From Amycolatopsis orientalis DSM 43388 (GTDB lineage: Bacteria; Actinomycetota; Actinomycetes; Mycobacteriales; Pseudonocardiaceae), in contig NZ_ASXG01000106.1 in assembly GCF_000411975.1 (NCBI RefSeq), positions 8,835 through 60,226 of the forward strand: 51,392 nt of DNA, written 5' to 3'. Position 1 is the first letter of the stretch, and each line of letters starts with the position of its first letter. The notes beneath the pieces were generated by a model. It was not told the DNA's origin. It saw only the letters and a list, made by a program, of their open reading frames with translations, and made no database searches. Both the position numbers and the translations under genes were made by a program. Below are positions 43,773 through 51,213 of this stretch, in pieces.

Positions 43773-45878
43773 GTGACCAGCTCCGAACCCGCCCCGCTGT
43801 GGGACCTCCCGGAGCCTTCGCGCTCCGCCCCGGAGCAGAAGGCCACCCCGGCGAAAAAAACCCCGCCCCGCAAACCGGCCCGTTCCCGCAAGGGCCAGCA
43901 GACCCCCGCCCCGGAACTCCCGGTCGCGAAGGTCGTCGTGGACATCCCGCTGGCCCACCTCGACCGCACCTTCGACTACCAGGTCCCGGAAAAACTGCAC
44001 GAATCCGCGGTCCCCGGCTGCCGGGTCCGGGTGCGCTTCGCCGGGCAGCTCGTCGACGGCTACCTCATCGAACGCACCGACAAGACCGAATACGAGCGAA
44101 AACTCGCCTACCTGGAACGGGTCACCTCGAGCGAACCCGTCCTCCCGCCGTCGCTGCACGCCGTCTGCCGCTCGGTAGCCGACCGCTACGCCGGGACCCT
44201 GTCCGACGTCCTGCGGCTGGCCCTTCCTCCGAGGCACGCGAAGACCGAAGCCGAACCCCCCGCGGAACCGGCCCCCGCCCCCGCCGCGCCGGAGGTCTCC
44301 GCCTGGTCCCGCTACCAACGCGGCGAAGCCTTCCTGGAAGCGCTCGCCGAGTCCCGGCAAGCGAACGCGGTCTGGCAAGCCCTCCCCGGCGAGGACTGGC
44401 CTCGCCGGCTGGCCGAGGCGGCCGCCACCGCGGCGTCCCAGGGCCGAGGCGCGGTCCTGGTGGTCCCGGACCACCGCGACCTGACCCGCGTGCACGAGGC
44501 GTGCGTCGAACTGGTGGGGGAGAAGGGGGTCGCCGCGCTGATCGCCGGTCTGGGCCCGGCCGAACGGTACCGTCGCTGGCTTTCCGTGCTGCGCGGCGCG
44601 GTTCGCGTAGTCGTCGGCACGCGCGCGGCGATGTTCGCGCCGGTCGCCGATCCCGGTTTGTTCGTCGTCTGGGACGACGGCGACGACCTGCACCTGGACC
44701 CGCACGCCCCGTACCCCCATGTCCGGGATGTGCTGATGGATCGGGCCCACGCCACGAAATCTTCCTTTCTGGTCGGAGGATTCGCCCGGACCGCCGAAGC
44801 GCAGTTGCTGGTGGAATCCGGCTGGGCGCACCAGATCCAGGCCGCTCGAGCCGAACTCCGTGCAGCCGCCCCGCGCGTGACCCCGGTCGGCGAAGACTTC
44901 GACGTGGCGCGCGACGAAGCCGCCCGGGTCGCCCGTCTTCCGGCGGTCGCGTTCGAGGCCGCGCGCCAAGCTTTCGCGGCCGGGCTGCCGGCTTTGGTCC
45001 AAGTCCCGCGCCGCGGCTACGTCCCCGGACTGTCCTGCGGCCAATGCCGGACCCCCGCGCATTGCCGTCGCTGCGCCGGTCCGCTCGCGTTGCCCGGCGG
45101 TTCCGCCGACGGCGCGCCGCGCCCGCCCGCCTGCCGGTGGTGCGGCGTCCCGGAGACCGCTTTCCGTTGCCCCGCTTGCGGTTCGGTCCGGTTGCGGGCC
45201 GTCGTGGTCGGCGCGAAACGCACCGCCGAAGAACTGGGCCGGGCTTTCCCCGGGGTCCCGGTGCGGACCTCCGGCGCCGCGGAAGTCCTGGCGAGCGTCC
45301 CCGGCCGCCCGGCGCTGGTGGTCTGCACGCCAGGCGCGGAACCGGTCGCGGAAGGCGGTTACGGCGCGGCGCTTCTGCTGGACGGGTGGGCGTTGCTCGG
45401 CCGTCAGGATCTGCGTGCCGCGGAAGAAACTCTCCGCCGCTGGATGGCCGCCGGGGCGCTGGTCCGCCCGGCGTCGAGCGGGGGCCGGGTGATCGTCGGC
45501 GCGGAAGCCGGGCTGGCGGTGGTGCAGGCACTGGTGCGCTGGGACCCGGGATGGCACGCGAGCCAGGAACTGGAACAGCGCCGGGAACTGGGGTTCCCGC
45601 CCGCGGTCCGGATGGCGAGCGTCGAGGGGAGCCCGACCGCCGTGGCGAGCGTGCTGGACGACCTCCCGCTCCCGGACAGCGGCGAGGTCCTGGGCCCGGT
45701 CCCGCTCGGCGACTACGACGACGAGGGCAACGCGGACCGCGAACGGGCGCTGGTCCGCGTGGCCCGCCCGGAAGGCCGCGCGCTGGCGGCCGCGGTGCGC
45801 GACGCGGTGGCCCGCCGGGACGCCCGCAAAGCCGTCGAGCCGGTGCGGGTGCAGCTGGATCCGCTGGCCTTGATTTAG
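43773..45878 (+). CDS. priA: degenerate primosomal protein N' (PriA-like, probably not a helicase)
   Basis: A 701-residue PriA homologue of the actinobacterial type. The 3' DNA-binding domain (VVVDIPLAHLDRTFDYQVPE) and the eight-cysteine zinc region (CGQC, CRRC, CRWC, CPAC; about residues 420-470) are present. The ATPase motifs are lost: where GVTGSGKT is expected, the sequence reads PGEDWPRRLAEAAA, and the Walker B DEEH is WDDGDD. It should thus bind DNA but not hydrolyse ATP. The GTG at 43773 (VTSSEPAPLWDLPEP) follows a weak binding site. A long Lys/Arg/Pro-rich N-terminus (15-50) precedes the domain. Confidence 0.9.
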   Translation: MTSSEPAPLWDLPEPSRSAPEQKATPAKKTPPRKPARSRKGQQTPAPELPVAKVVVDIPLAHLDRTFDYQVPEKLHESAVPGCRVRVRFAGQLVDGYLIERTDKTEYERKLAYLERVTSSEPVLPPSLHAVCRSVADRYAGTLSDVLRLALPPRHAKTEAEPPAEPAPAPAAPEVSAWSRYQRGEAFLEALAESRQANAVWQALPGEDWPRRLAEAAATAASQGRGAVLVVPDHRDLTRVHEACVELVGEKGVAALIAGLGPAERYRRWLSVLRGAVRVVVGTRAAMFAPVADPGLFVVWDDGDDLHLDPHAPYPHVRDVLMDRAHATKSSFLVGGFARTAEAQLLVESGWAHQIQAARAELRAAAPRVTPVGEDFDVARDEAARVARLPAVAFEAARQAFAAGLPALVQVPRRGYVPGLSCGQCRTPAHCRRCAGPLALPGGSADGAPRPPACRWCGVPETAFRCPACGSVRLRAVVVGAKRTAEELGRAFPGVPVRTSGAAEVLASVPGRPALVVCTPGAEPVAEGGYGAALLLDGWALLGRQDLRAAEETLRRWMAAGALVRPASSGGRVIVGAEAGLAVVQALVRWDPGWHASQELEQRRELGFPPAVRMASVEGSPTAVASVLDDLPLPDSGEVLGPVPLGDYDDEGNADRERALVRVARPEGRALAAAVRDAVARRDARKAVEPVRVQLDPLALI

Positions 45879-46485
45879 CCGGGGCATCGACGGGCGCGGA
45901 CGCTCGGCCGACCTGGCGCCCGGAAGCGGTTGGTTCGGTTCGTGCCGGGTTTGGGCGGTGGTCGACGGTGCGGACCGTGTGCCGCCTTGGTACTCGGGAG
46001 CGGCTGGCTGAGTTCGTGCCGGGTTTGCTGCGGGGCGGTTCGAGTTGCTGCTGTGCGGTGCGCGACGGCGCGGACTGTGCGGCGGCCTTGGTGCTCGGCG
46101 GCGGCTGGCTGGGTTCGCGCCGGGGTGCTCAGCCCGGATTGTGCCGGGCTCGCGAACCCGTGCAGGCAACCGGATCCGCTGCACTCCCTCCGTCCCGCTG
46201 CTCATTCCCTCGCCGCGTCCCGTGACCGAAACGGGTTTCCGCACTACTGCCCGGTTCCCGTTTGAACCGATTCGCCCGTGGGTGTATTGGGGGCGTGGAA
46301 ACCGGGGGAGGGCCGCGACGGCACTGGGCAGCCGGTTGCTCCGTTCGCAGTACTGGGCTGCGGCGTTCGCCGTCTTCGCGCGTGCCGGGCGCGCACCTAG
46401 TCTTGAGGCCGGGCGGCCAAGATCAGGACCGCGGCCCGGGCTTCGCGCTCGCGTGCCCCGGCCGGGCGGACAGGAGTCGGCGTTG
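45879..46485. other. gene-free spacer after priA with diverged repeats
   Basis: No supported gene in 607 bases. The word gttcg(t/c)gccggg recurs at 45938, 46012 and 46112, each time preceded by a cggctggctg-like run, and intervening blocks such as cgacgg(t/c)gcgga and gtgcggc also repeat. This suggests diverged, unequal tandem duplications of about 74 and 100 bases. A tagtct (46399-46404) 82 bases before the GNAT start could be a -10 element. Expected post-priA genes such as fmt do not follow. Confidence 0.6.
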
Positions 46486-47031
46486 ATGGGCGACGTCTCG
46501 ATCCGGCCGGCCGAGCTGCCGGACCTCGCGGCGCTGGCGGAAATCCTCGGCGACCCGGGCTTCTTCGAGGACCGGTTGACCCGGCAGGCGAAGGGACTCG
46601 GCGTCCTGTTCACCGCGTGGTGCTCGGCGCGGCCGGTCGGCGCCGTGTACCTGTGGCTCGAGGACGCCGAGGAGCCGCCGATCCGCGGCCACCTGCCGGG
46701 CGTTCCGCTGCTGAATCACCTGGAAGTGGCCCCGGAAGCGCGCAATCGCGGCATCGGCGCCGCTCTCGTGCGCGCGGCCGAGGACTACCTGGTCGGCCAC
46801 GGCCACGCGCTCGGCGCGCTCGCGGTCCGCACGGACAACACCCGCGCCGCCCGGCTGTACCGCCGGCTCGGGTACCACGATTGGGGCCACGGCACGGTCG
46901 TCTGTTACGCCGAGCGCGTTTCGCCGGACGGCCGCACGGTGTTCGAAGCCGAGCGGTGCCACGTGCTGGTCAAGCGGCTCCCGGACAACCGTCCCGCGCC
47001 GCTCGCCGGCCGTACGTGCGGCGACCGCTGA
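46486..47031 (+). CDS. GNAT-family N-acetyltransferase
   Basis: A 181-residue acetyl-CoA-dependent transferase. The acetyl-CoA loop is seen in LEVAPEARNRGIGAALVRAAEDYL, whose Q/RxxGxG/A part is RNRGIG, followed by VRTDNTRAARLYRRLGY, the usual last strand and helix. The ATG at 46486 has CAGGAG 11 bases upstream; a TTG at 46483 is possible, and longer in-frame extension runs through the repeat spacer. It converges on the glycosyltransferase gene with only three bases between stops. Substrate unknown. Confidence 0.9.
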   Translation: MGDVSIRPAELPDLAALAEILGDPGFFEDRLTRQAKGLGVLFTAWCSARPVGAVYLWLEDAEEPPIRGHLPGVPLLNHLEVAPEARNRGIGAALVRAAEDYLVGHGHALGALAVRTDNTRAARLYRRLGYHDWGHGTVVCYAERVSPDGRTVFEAERCHVLVKRLPDNRPAPLAGRTCGDR

Positions 47032-47034
47032 AGG

Positions 47035-48174
47035 TCAGGACTTCTGCACGGTCTCCGAAATCCCCAGCGTGTCGAACGCGGCGTCCGGGTCGCCCGCCGA
47101 ACCGTGCCGGGCGCGCAGCGACAGGAGATGCGTCTGCCACGTCTCCCGGTCCTCCTGCCACGCTCGCAGGTAGGCGACGCACAGGTCCGGCTCGATCAGC
47201 ATGCTGCGGCCGCACGCGGCTTTCAGCGCCGCGATCATCCGTTCCTCGTACGCGCCGGTCAGGTGCGGCGCTTCCTTGACCTGCCGCAGCGTCGTGCGGA
47301 TGAACGTCCGGCGGCTTTCGAGGAAGTCCGCCCAGTAAGCGGCGTTCGCGTCGGCGATGCCGAGACCGTTGTCCAGCAGGCAGTAAATGCCCTCGGCGAG
47401 CGTGTCGCCCAGTTCCTCCGAACGCGCGCGCACGGTGTCGCGATAGGGGTCGTAGTCGCCCTGGTGCGCGGTCCCGGTGACCGCGGTGGCGCGCAGGCCG
47501 GTGTCGCTGAGGAGAAAGAACCAGTCCTCGTTGTAGATGTCCGGGAAGAACGAGGAAAACGCGTCCCGCCCGACAGCCAGTGCGCCGCCGCCGACGAACG
47601 TGTCCTGCTGCCCTCCGGACTCGCGGTAGGCGTGGCACACCACGGAGTTGTCCGGCATGCCGGTGTTGGCGAGGCCGACCGCCGCGTAGTCGTCGAGCAG
47701 GCCCGCCGCCGCGCGCAGGTCGCCGGGTCGCGGAAGGTCGATGTCGTCGTCGAGGAAGAGGATGCGCTGCCAGCCCGCGAGGTCGGCGACGAGCACGCCG
47801 AGATTGCGCTTGAAGCTCGTGTCGGCCCGGCGCAGCATCCGATTCGCCCGCTTCTGCAGCAGCTTGCTCGTCTCGAACGGCGGAACGGCGCCGAGACCGG
47901 CGGCTTCGTCGGTGTCGATCGCGCGGACGCGCACCCCGGCGCGCTTCGCGGCGAGCACCGCGTCGGACGCGCGCGCGTTCTTGCTGCACAGCAGCAGAAG
48001 CGTGGCGTCGACTTCGCGGGCGGCGCGGAAAGCGTGCTTGAGGTAGGCGGCGGGGCGGCCGTTGGGCACGACGATCGCGTCCAGCCGGGCCTGCGGCGCG
48101 TCTTCGGCGGCGACGTGGTGCAGCAGCCGCTGATGCGTCGTGTGCTGCGCCGGCGCTGCGACGGTCGCGGTCAT
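47035..48174 (-). CDS. GT-A-type glycosyltransferase-like protein, soluble
   Basis: A 379-residue protein with no membrane segment or signal peptide. The GT-A nucleotide-sugar fold is suggested by ILFLDDDIDLP (acidic triad Asp142-Asp144, a DxD-like metal site), then GGGALAVGRDAFSSF and NEDWFFL (215-221), which resemble acceptor-side motifs of GT2 enzymes. The first 30 residues are less conserved in character. The ATG overlaps the stop of the XRE regulator gene (ATGA), so both come from one mRNA. Donor and acceptor are unknown; a cytoplasmic small-molecule or protein target is possible. Confidence 0.75.
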   Translation of the reverse strand: MTATVAAPAQHTTHQRLLHHVAAEDAPQARLDAIVVPNGRPAAYLKHAFRAAREVDATLLLLCSKNARASDAVLAAKRAGVRVRAIDTDEAAGLGAVPPFETSKLLQKRANRMLRRADTSFKRNLGVLVADLAGWQRILFLDDDIDLPRPGDLRAAAGLLDDYAAVGLANTGMPDNSVVCHAYRESGGQQDTFVGGGALAVGRDAFSSFFPDIYNEDWFFLLSDTGLRATAVTGTAHQGDYDPYRDTVRARSEELGDTLAEGIYCLLDNGLGIADANAAYWADFLESRRTFIRTTLRQVKEAPHLTGAYEERMIAALKAACGRSMLIEPDLCVAYLRAWQEDRETWQTHLLSLRARHGSAGDPDAAFDTLGISETVQKS

Positions 48175-49238
48175 GGGAGGCTCGATTCTGGCCACTCGTG
48201 CAGCCGGTTCTCTGGCAGGGTCCAGTCCGGGGTGAGCCCCTGGTTGTCGAAGACCGGGACCCGGCTGATGATGCTGAAGGAATCCGCGCCCGCGAAGCGC
48301 TGGTCGAGGTAGGCCTGGTTGCGGTCGCGGAAGCGGCGGTCGGTCAGCGCTCGTACGGCCCCGAGGGTGCCGCGGCCGTACATTCCGTTGCACACGGTCA
48401 CAGTGCGCTTGCGGTTGAGCGGGCTGACGCCGTGGTAGAAGTGCGCGACGTCTTCGATCAGTGTGCCGTTGCGCAGTTTGGCGCTGAACAGCTGGGTGGT
48501 CCCGTCCGGGCGGGTCACTTCGAACCCGGTGTCCCGCTGCTCCTCGTCGCCCTTGCGGCTGATCTGGCGGACCGGCACGTCGACCCGGTCGAGCAGCGCG
48601 CGGGTCTGCGGGTTCCAGTCGACGCCGCCGAGCAGCACCAGGTGCGCGGTGTACTCGTCGGCCGACAGCGTCGTGTTCTGGTCGGTGGTGCGGAAGGTGA
48701 CGTTGCTGGCCGGGTTGCACGCGCGGATGTGGCCGTAGAGCTCGAGCAGCGCGTCCGGGTCGGCGTAGGTGTAGAGGTTCACGTAGTCCGGGCTGGACGG
48801 GTCGGTGTAGGCGGTGCGGTACTTCTCCGGCAGCTGCGCGCAGACGATCACGATGTCTTGGTTCGGCGGGAAGTGCCACAGGCTTGAGGGGGCGAAGACC
48901 GGCTGGGCGGGCGGGTCGTCGAGGTCGCCGCGCAGCGCCTGCAGCTCCGCGAGCAGCTCCTTGCGGACGGTGTGCTCGTCGCCGGTCAGGTCTTCGAGGC
49001 CGAGGAGATGAAGTTTCCGGCCCTGCACCGAACGGCGGGTGGCGAAGAAAGTCGCGTACGCCTCGAGCCGGTGCGGCGGGGGAGTCACCGGTTTCGCCAC
49101 GTTCTCCCACGACGACAGCAGACCGGTGCTCACGCCGAAGGCCTCGGCGAGCTGCTTCTGGGTGAGCACCACGTCCGACCAGCTCTCCTTGCGGAGGGTG
49201 CGCAGGCGAGCGGCGAGCGCGGGGTTGGGCTGAGACAC
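48171..49238 (-). CDS. XRE-type regulator with unrecognised C-terminal sensor-like domain
   Basis: A 355-residue protein. Residues about 8-65 form a helix-turn-helix (VLTQKQLAEAFGVSTGLLSSWE, in two parts). After a linker (PVFAPSSLWHFPPNQDI) comes a 220-residue domain with alternating strands and helices: IVIVCAQLPE, NLYTYADPDALLELYGHI, THLVLLGGVDWN, TVTVCNGMYGRGTLGAVRAL. It looks Rossmann-like and could bind a nucleotide or nucleoside, but I cannot assign it. The GTG at 49238 is followed on its own leader by three CTGAA words, possible autoregulatory sites. It is divergent from the cyclase-Crp genes. Confidence 0.75.
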   Translation of the reverse strand: MSQPNPALAARLRTLRKESWSDVVLTQKQLAEAFGVSTGLLSSWENVAKPVTPPPHRLEAYATFFATRRSVQGRKLHLLGLEDLTGDEHTVRKELLAELQALRGDLDDPPAQPVFAPSSLWHFPPNQDIVIVCAQLPEKYRTAYTDPSSPDYVNLYTYADPDALLELYGHIRACNPASNVTFRTTDQNTTLSADEYTAHLVLLGGVDWNPQTRALLDRVDVPVRQISRKGDEEQRDTGFEVTRPDGTTQLFSAKLRNGTLIEDVAHFYHGVSPLNRKRTVTVCNGMYGRGTLGAVRALTDRRFRDRNQAYLDQRFAGADSFSIISRVPVFDNQGLTPDWTLPENRLHEWPESSLP

Positions 49239-49241
49239 GAC

Positions 49242-49265
49242 TTCAGACCCTTCAGTGAAGTTCAG
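49242..49265. promoter_or_regulatory. triple TTCAG operator-like repeat at the XRE gene
   Basis: TTCAG occurs at 49242-49246, 49251-49255 and 49261-49265, spaced 9 and 10 bases apart, that is close to one helical turn. They lie 4-27 bases upstream of the minus-strand GTG at 49238, where they read CTGAA. The same word occurs at the divergent promoter (49411-49478). A binding site for the XRE protein is the obvious guess. Confidence 0.5.
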
Positions 49266-49407
49266 TCAGACGTGAATGGCGGGGATTCTACACCCGTTCG
49301 GCCGCGATGGCTGGACGGGCTGGGGTGGAGTGTCGGCGAGTGTTCAGGGGTGGCCAATCTCGAGCTGGACCCGCAGCTGAACCGGAGATGTCGGGTGCGC
49401 GACACCA

Positions 49408-49478
49408 TTGTTTCAGCAGGAGCCCACCCTTATAGTAGCTGATGTGAAAGTCTACTAGATTTCAGTAGCTTCCTGAAA
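49408..49478 (+). promoter_or_regulatory. sigma-A-like promoter with palindromic operators for the cyclase-Crp genes
   Basis: A -35 TTGTTT (49408-49413), a 17-base spacer and a -10 TATAGT (49431-49436) form a good vegetative promoter, unusually AT-rich for this window. Three symmetric elements overlap it: TTTCAG within the -35 (49411-49416), TAGTAG-N13-CTACTA across and after the -10 (49433-49457), and TTTCAG-N7-CTGAAA downstream of the start (49460-49478). AGGGGGGCGG then precedes the ATG at 49492. Confidence 0.7.
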
Positions 49479-49491
49479 TAGGGGGGCGGTC

Positions 49492-50112
49492 ATGGACACC
49501 TCAGCAGTACCGGCACCAGTACACCGAGCCATCGTGGTCGTCGACATCGAAGGGTCGACCACCCGCACGAACCCGGCTCGGGCCGGGCTCCGTTCGGTCC
49601 TGTTCGCCCTGCTCGACGAGGCGTTCCGGGCCGGCGGCATCACGGAGGAGTTCCGGGATCCGTTCGTCGACCGGGGCGACGGCGCGCTGTGCCTGATCCG
49701 CCCGGTCGACGAGGTGCCGAAGACGGTCCTGCTCGCCCGCGTCGTGCCCGCCCTGACCGAACTGCTCGCCCGGCACGGCGACCAGGAGCCCGAACTGGCC
49801 TTCCGGCTGCGCGTTTCGGTGCACGCCGGCGAGGTGCACTACGACGCGCACGGACCGTACGGCGAGGACATCGACATCGCCTGCCGGCTCCTCGACGCCG
49901 CTGACCTGAGACGCAGGCTCCGCAGTTCCTCCGGTCCGCTCGCGCTCGTCGTCTCGAACGCGATCCACCGGTCGGTCGTCCGGCACGGCTACGCCGGGAT
50001 CGACCGCAGTTCCTTCGCCCACGCCTTCCACGTGCGCGTCGGCGGGCACCGGACCCGCGGCTGGGTCCGCACCACCGAGGCAGTCCGGCCGGGAGCGGGA
50101 CTGATCGCCTGA
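49492..50112 (+). CDS. class III nucleotidyl cyclase-like protein
   Basis: A 206-residue single-domain protein without membrane segments. The cyclase fold is indicated by AIVVVDIEGST (Asp18, first metal Asp), DRGDGALCLI (Asp63, second metal Asp), a VHAGEVHYD strand and YGEDIDIACRLLDAADL. In the last segment, the canonical transition-state Asn is Asp128, whereas the Arg is kept (Arg132). Metal binding is thus intact but the product or even activity is uncertain. It lies 34 bases before a Crp-type gene, suggesting a cyclase-receptor pair. Diguanylate cyclase is excluded by the lack of GGDEF. Confidence 0.75.
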   Translation: MDTSAVPAPVHRAIVVVDIEGSTTRTNPARAGLRSVLFALLDEAFRAGGITEEFRDPFVDRGDGALCLIRPVDEVPKTVLLARVVPALTELLARHGDQEPELAFRLRVSVHAGEVHYDAHGPYGEDIDIACRLLDAADLRRRLRSSSGPLALVVSNAIHRSVVRHGYAGIDRSSFAHAFHVRVGGHRTRGWVRTTEAVRPGAGLIA

Positions 50113-50146
50113 ACGGTCCGGCCGACGACGAGGAGGGGGGACCGCC

Positions 50147-50809
50147 GTGGAAGCGATCGGATTCTGGCCGGCGCTCGGTGCCGCGGACCGCGCGAAGTTC
50201 GAGGAACTGTCCGTCCGCAAGTCCTACCGGCGCGGGGACGTCCTTTGCCGCGAAGGCGAGCGGGCTTCGGTGGTGCTTCTCCTGCTGGCCGGCCACGTCC
50301 GGATCACCAACGCGACGCCGGACGGACGCGAGGTCGTGGTCGGCGTCCGCGGCGCGGGCGAGGTGATCGGCGAACTGGCCGTGATCGACGGCGGAAGGAG
50401 GTCGGCGACCGTGCAAGCACTCGACGAATTGGACGTCCTCGTCGTCCCCGCCGAGCGATTCGTCGCGCTGTGCCGGCGCGAGGCGGCGATTTCCTGGGCG
50501 CTGCTGCAAGTTCTCGCCGACCGGCTGCGCGACGTCGGACGGCAGTGGCTCGATCTCGGCGGCGGCACCAGCACTCGTCGCGTCGCCGCGCAGCTGATGC
50601 AGCTGGCGGTGCAACACGGGGTGCGGCGCGGTGCGGACATCGAAGTCGCGGTCCCCGGAACGCAAGCGGAACTCGCGATGACCGCGGCGATTTCGCGCGA
50701 ATCGTGGGCTCGGGTGACGCGGGAACTCCGCCGCCAGGGGGTGATCAGCACCGCGCGCGGCCAGGTGACCATCCACCGGCTCGCGGAACTGCGGCGGCTC
50801 GCCCGCTGA
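50147..50809 (+). CDS. Crp/Fnr-family transcriptional regulator
   Basis: A 220-residue regulator with a cyclic-nucleotide-binding barrel (about 5-125) and a winged helix-turn-helix (about 150-215; TQAELAMTAAISRESWARV covers the recognition region). The phosphate-binding cassette is largely kept: Gly75-Glu76-Leu77 and Arg84/Arg85-Ser86-Ala87. It lacks the N-terminal cysteines of Fnr. The GTG at 50147 has GAGGAGGGGGG upstream. Co-transcribed with the cyclase-like gene, it may sense that enzyme's product; an exact palindrome lies three bases after its stop. Confidence 0.9.
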   Translation: MEAIGFWPALGAADRAKFEELSVRKSYRRGDVLCREGERASVVLLLLAGHVRITNATPDGREVVVGVRGAGEVIGELAVIDGGRRSATVQALDELDVLVVPAERFVALCRREAAISWALLQVLADRLRDVGRQWLDLGGGTSTRRVAAQLMQLAVQHGVRRGADIEVAVPGTQAELAMTAAISRESWARVTRELRRQGVISTARGQVTIHRLAELRRLAR

Positions 50810-50811
50810 AC

Positions 50812-50825
50812 GTGTCAGCTGACAC
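50812..50825. promoter_or_regulatory. 14-bp perfect palindrome after the Crp gene
   Basis: GTGTCAGCTGACAC is a perfect palindrome located between the Crp-type gene and the small membrane protein gene. Its half-site TGTCA is similar to the TGTGA of Crp sites but without the usual six-base spacer. It may be an operator for the downstream genes. Confidence 0.45.
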
Positions 50826-50831
50826 AGATTT

Positions 50832-50853
50832 CCCGGCGACGCCGGGGTTTTCT
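50832..50853 (+). terminator. short hairpin with T-run after the Crp gene
   Basis: cccggc (50832-50837), loop gac, gccggg (50841-50846), followed by gttttct. The shape is that of a weak intrinsic terminator, which would reduce read-through from cyclase-crp into the membrane protein genes. Confidence 0.55.
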
Positions 50854-50880
50854 GGAAGCACACCACCGAGGGAGGCAGTC

Positions 50881-51213
50881 ATGGAACCGTTTCTTCCCGC
50901 TCCTCAGCCGGTTCGCTGGCGTCGGGGGGTGTACGCGGCAGCTCTGGTCATCCCGTTCACCGTCGCTCAGGTGTGGGCGCTGCTGGTGCTGCTGAGCCTC
51001 GAACCGCTCCACGGTCTCGCCGGACAGGCCTTCCTGGTGATCCTCGCCGGTTCCGTCGTCGCGACGGTCGTCGGCTGGCGCTGGGTGTGGCAACTGGGTT
51101 CGGAGCGGAGGCGGGTGCGGGCACGCGACGAGATGCGCCAGCGGGCGTACGAGAACATCCGGGAGTTCGGGCCGGAGAACCTGCGCGAACCGCGGATACG
51201 GGTGCGGTCATGA
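50881..51213 (+). CDS. small two-helix membrane protein
   Basis: A 110-residue protein with two hydrophobic segments (GVYAAALVIPFTVAQVWALL, about residues 16-40, and AFLVILAGSVVATVVGW, about 51-68) and a C-terminal cytoplasmic Arg/Glu-rich helix (70-110). The ATG is preceded by GGGAGG. Overlaps the next gene by four bases (ATGA). I do not recognise the family. In position it resembles small membrane partners of nucleotide-signalling genes, but that is inference. Confidence 0.75.
   Translation: MEPFLPAPQPVRWRRGVYAAALVIPFTVAQVWALLVLLSLEPLHGLAGQAFLVILAGSVVATVVGWRWVWQLGSERRRVRARDEMRQRAYENIREFGPENLREPRIRVRS

Noticed and set aside
43632..46613. 993-codon minus-strand frame opposite priA, extending into the spacers
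   Set aside because: No domains, low-complexity Arg/Gly/Pro composition, and it crosses hairpin-rich spacers.
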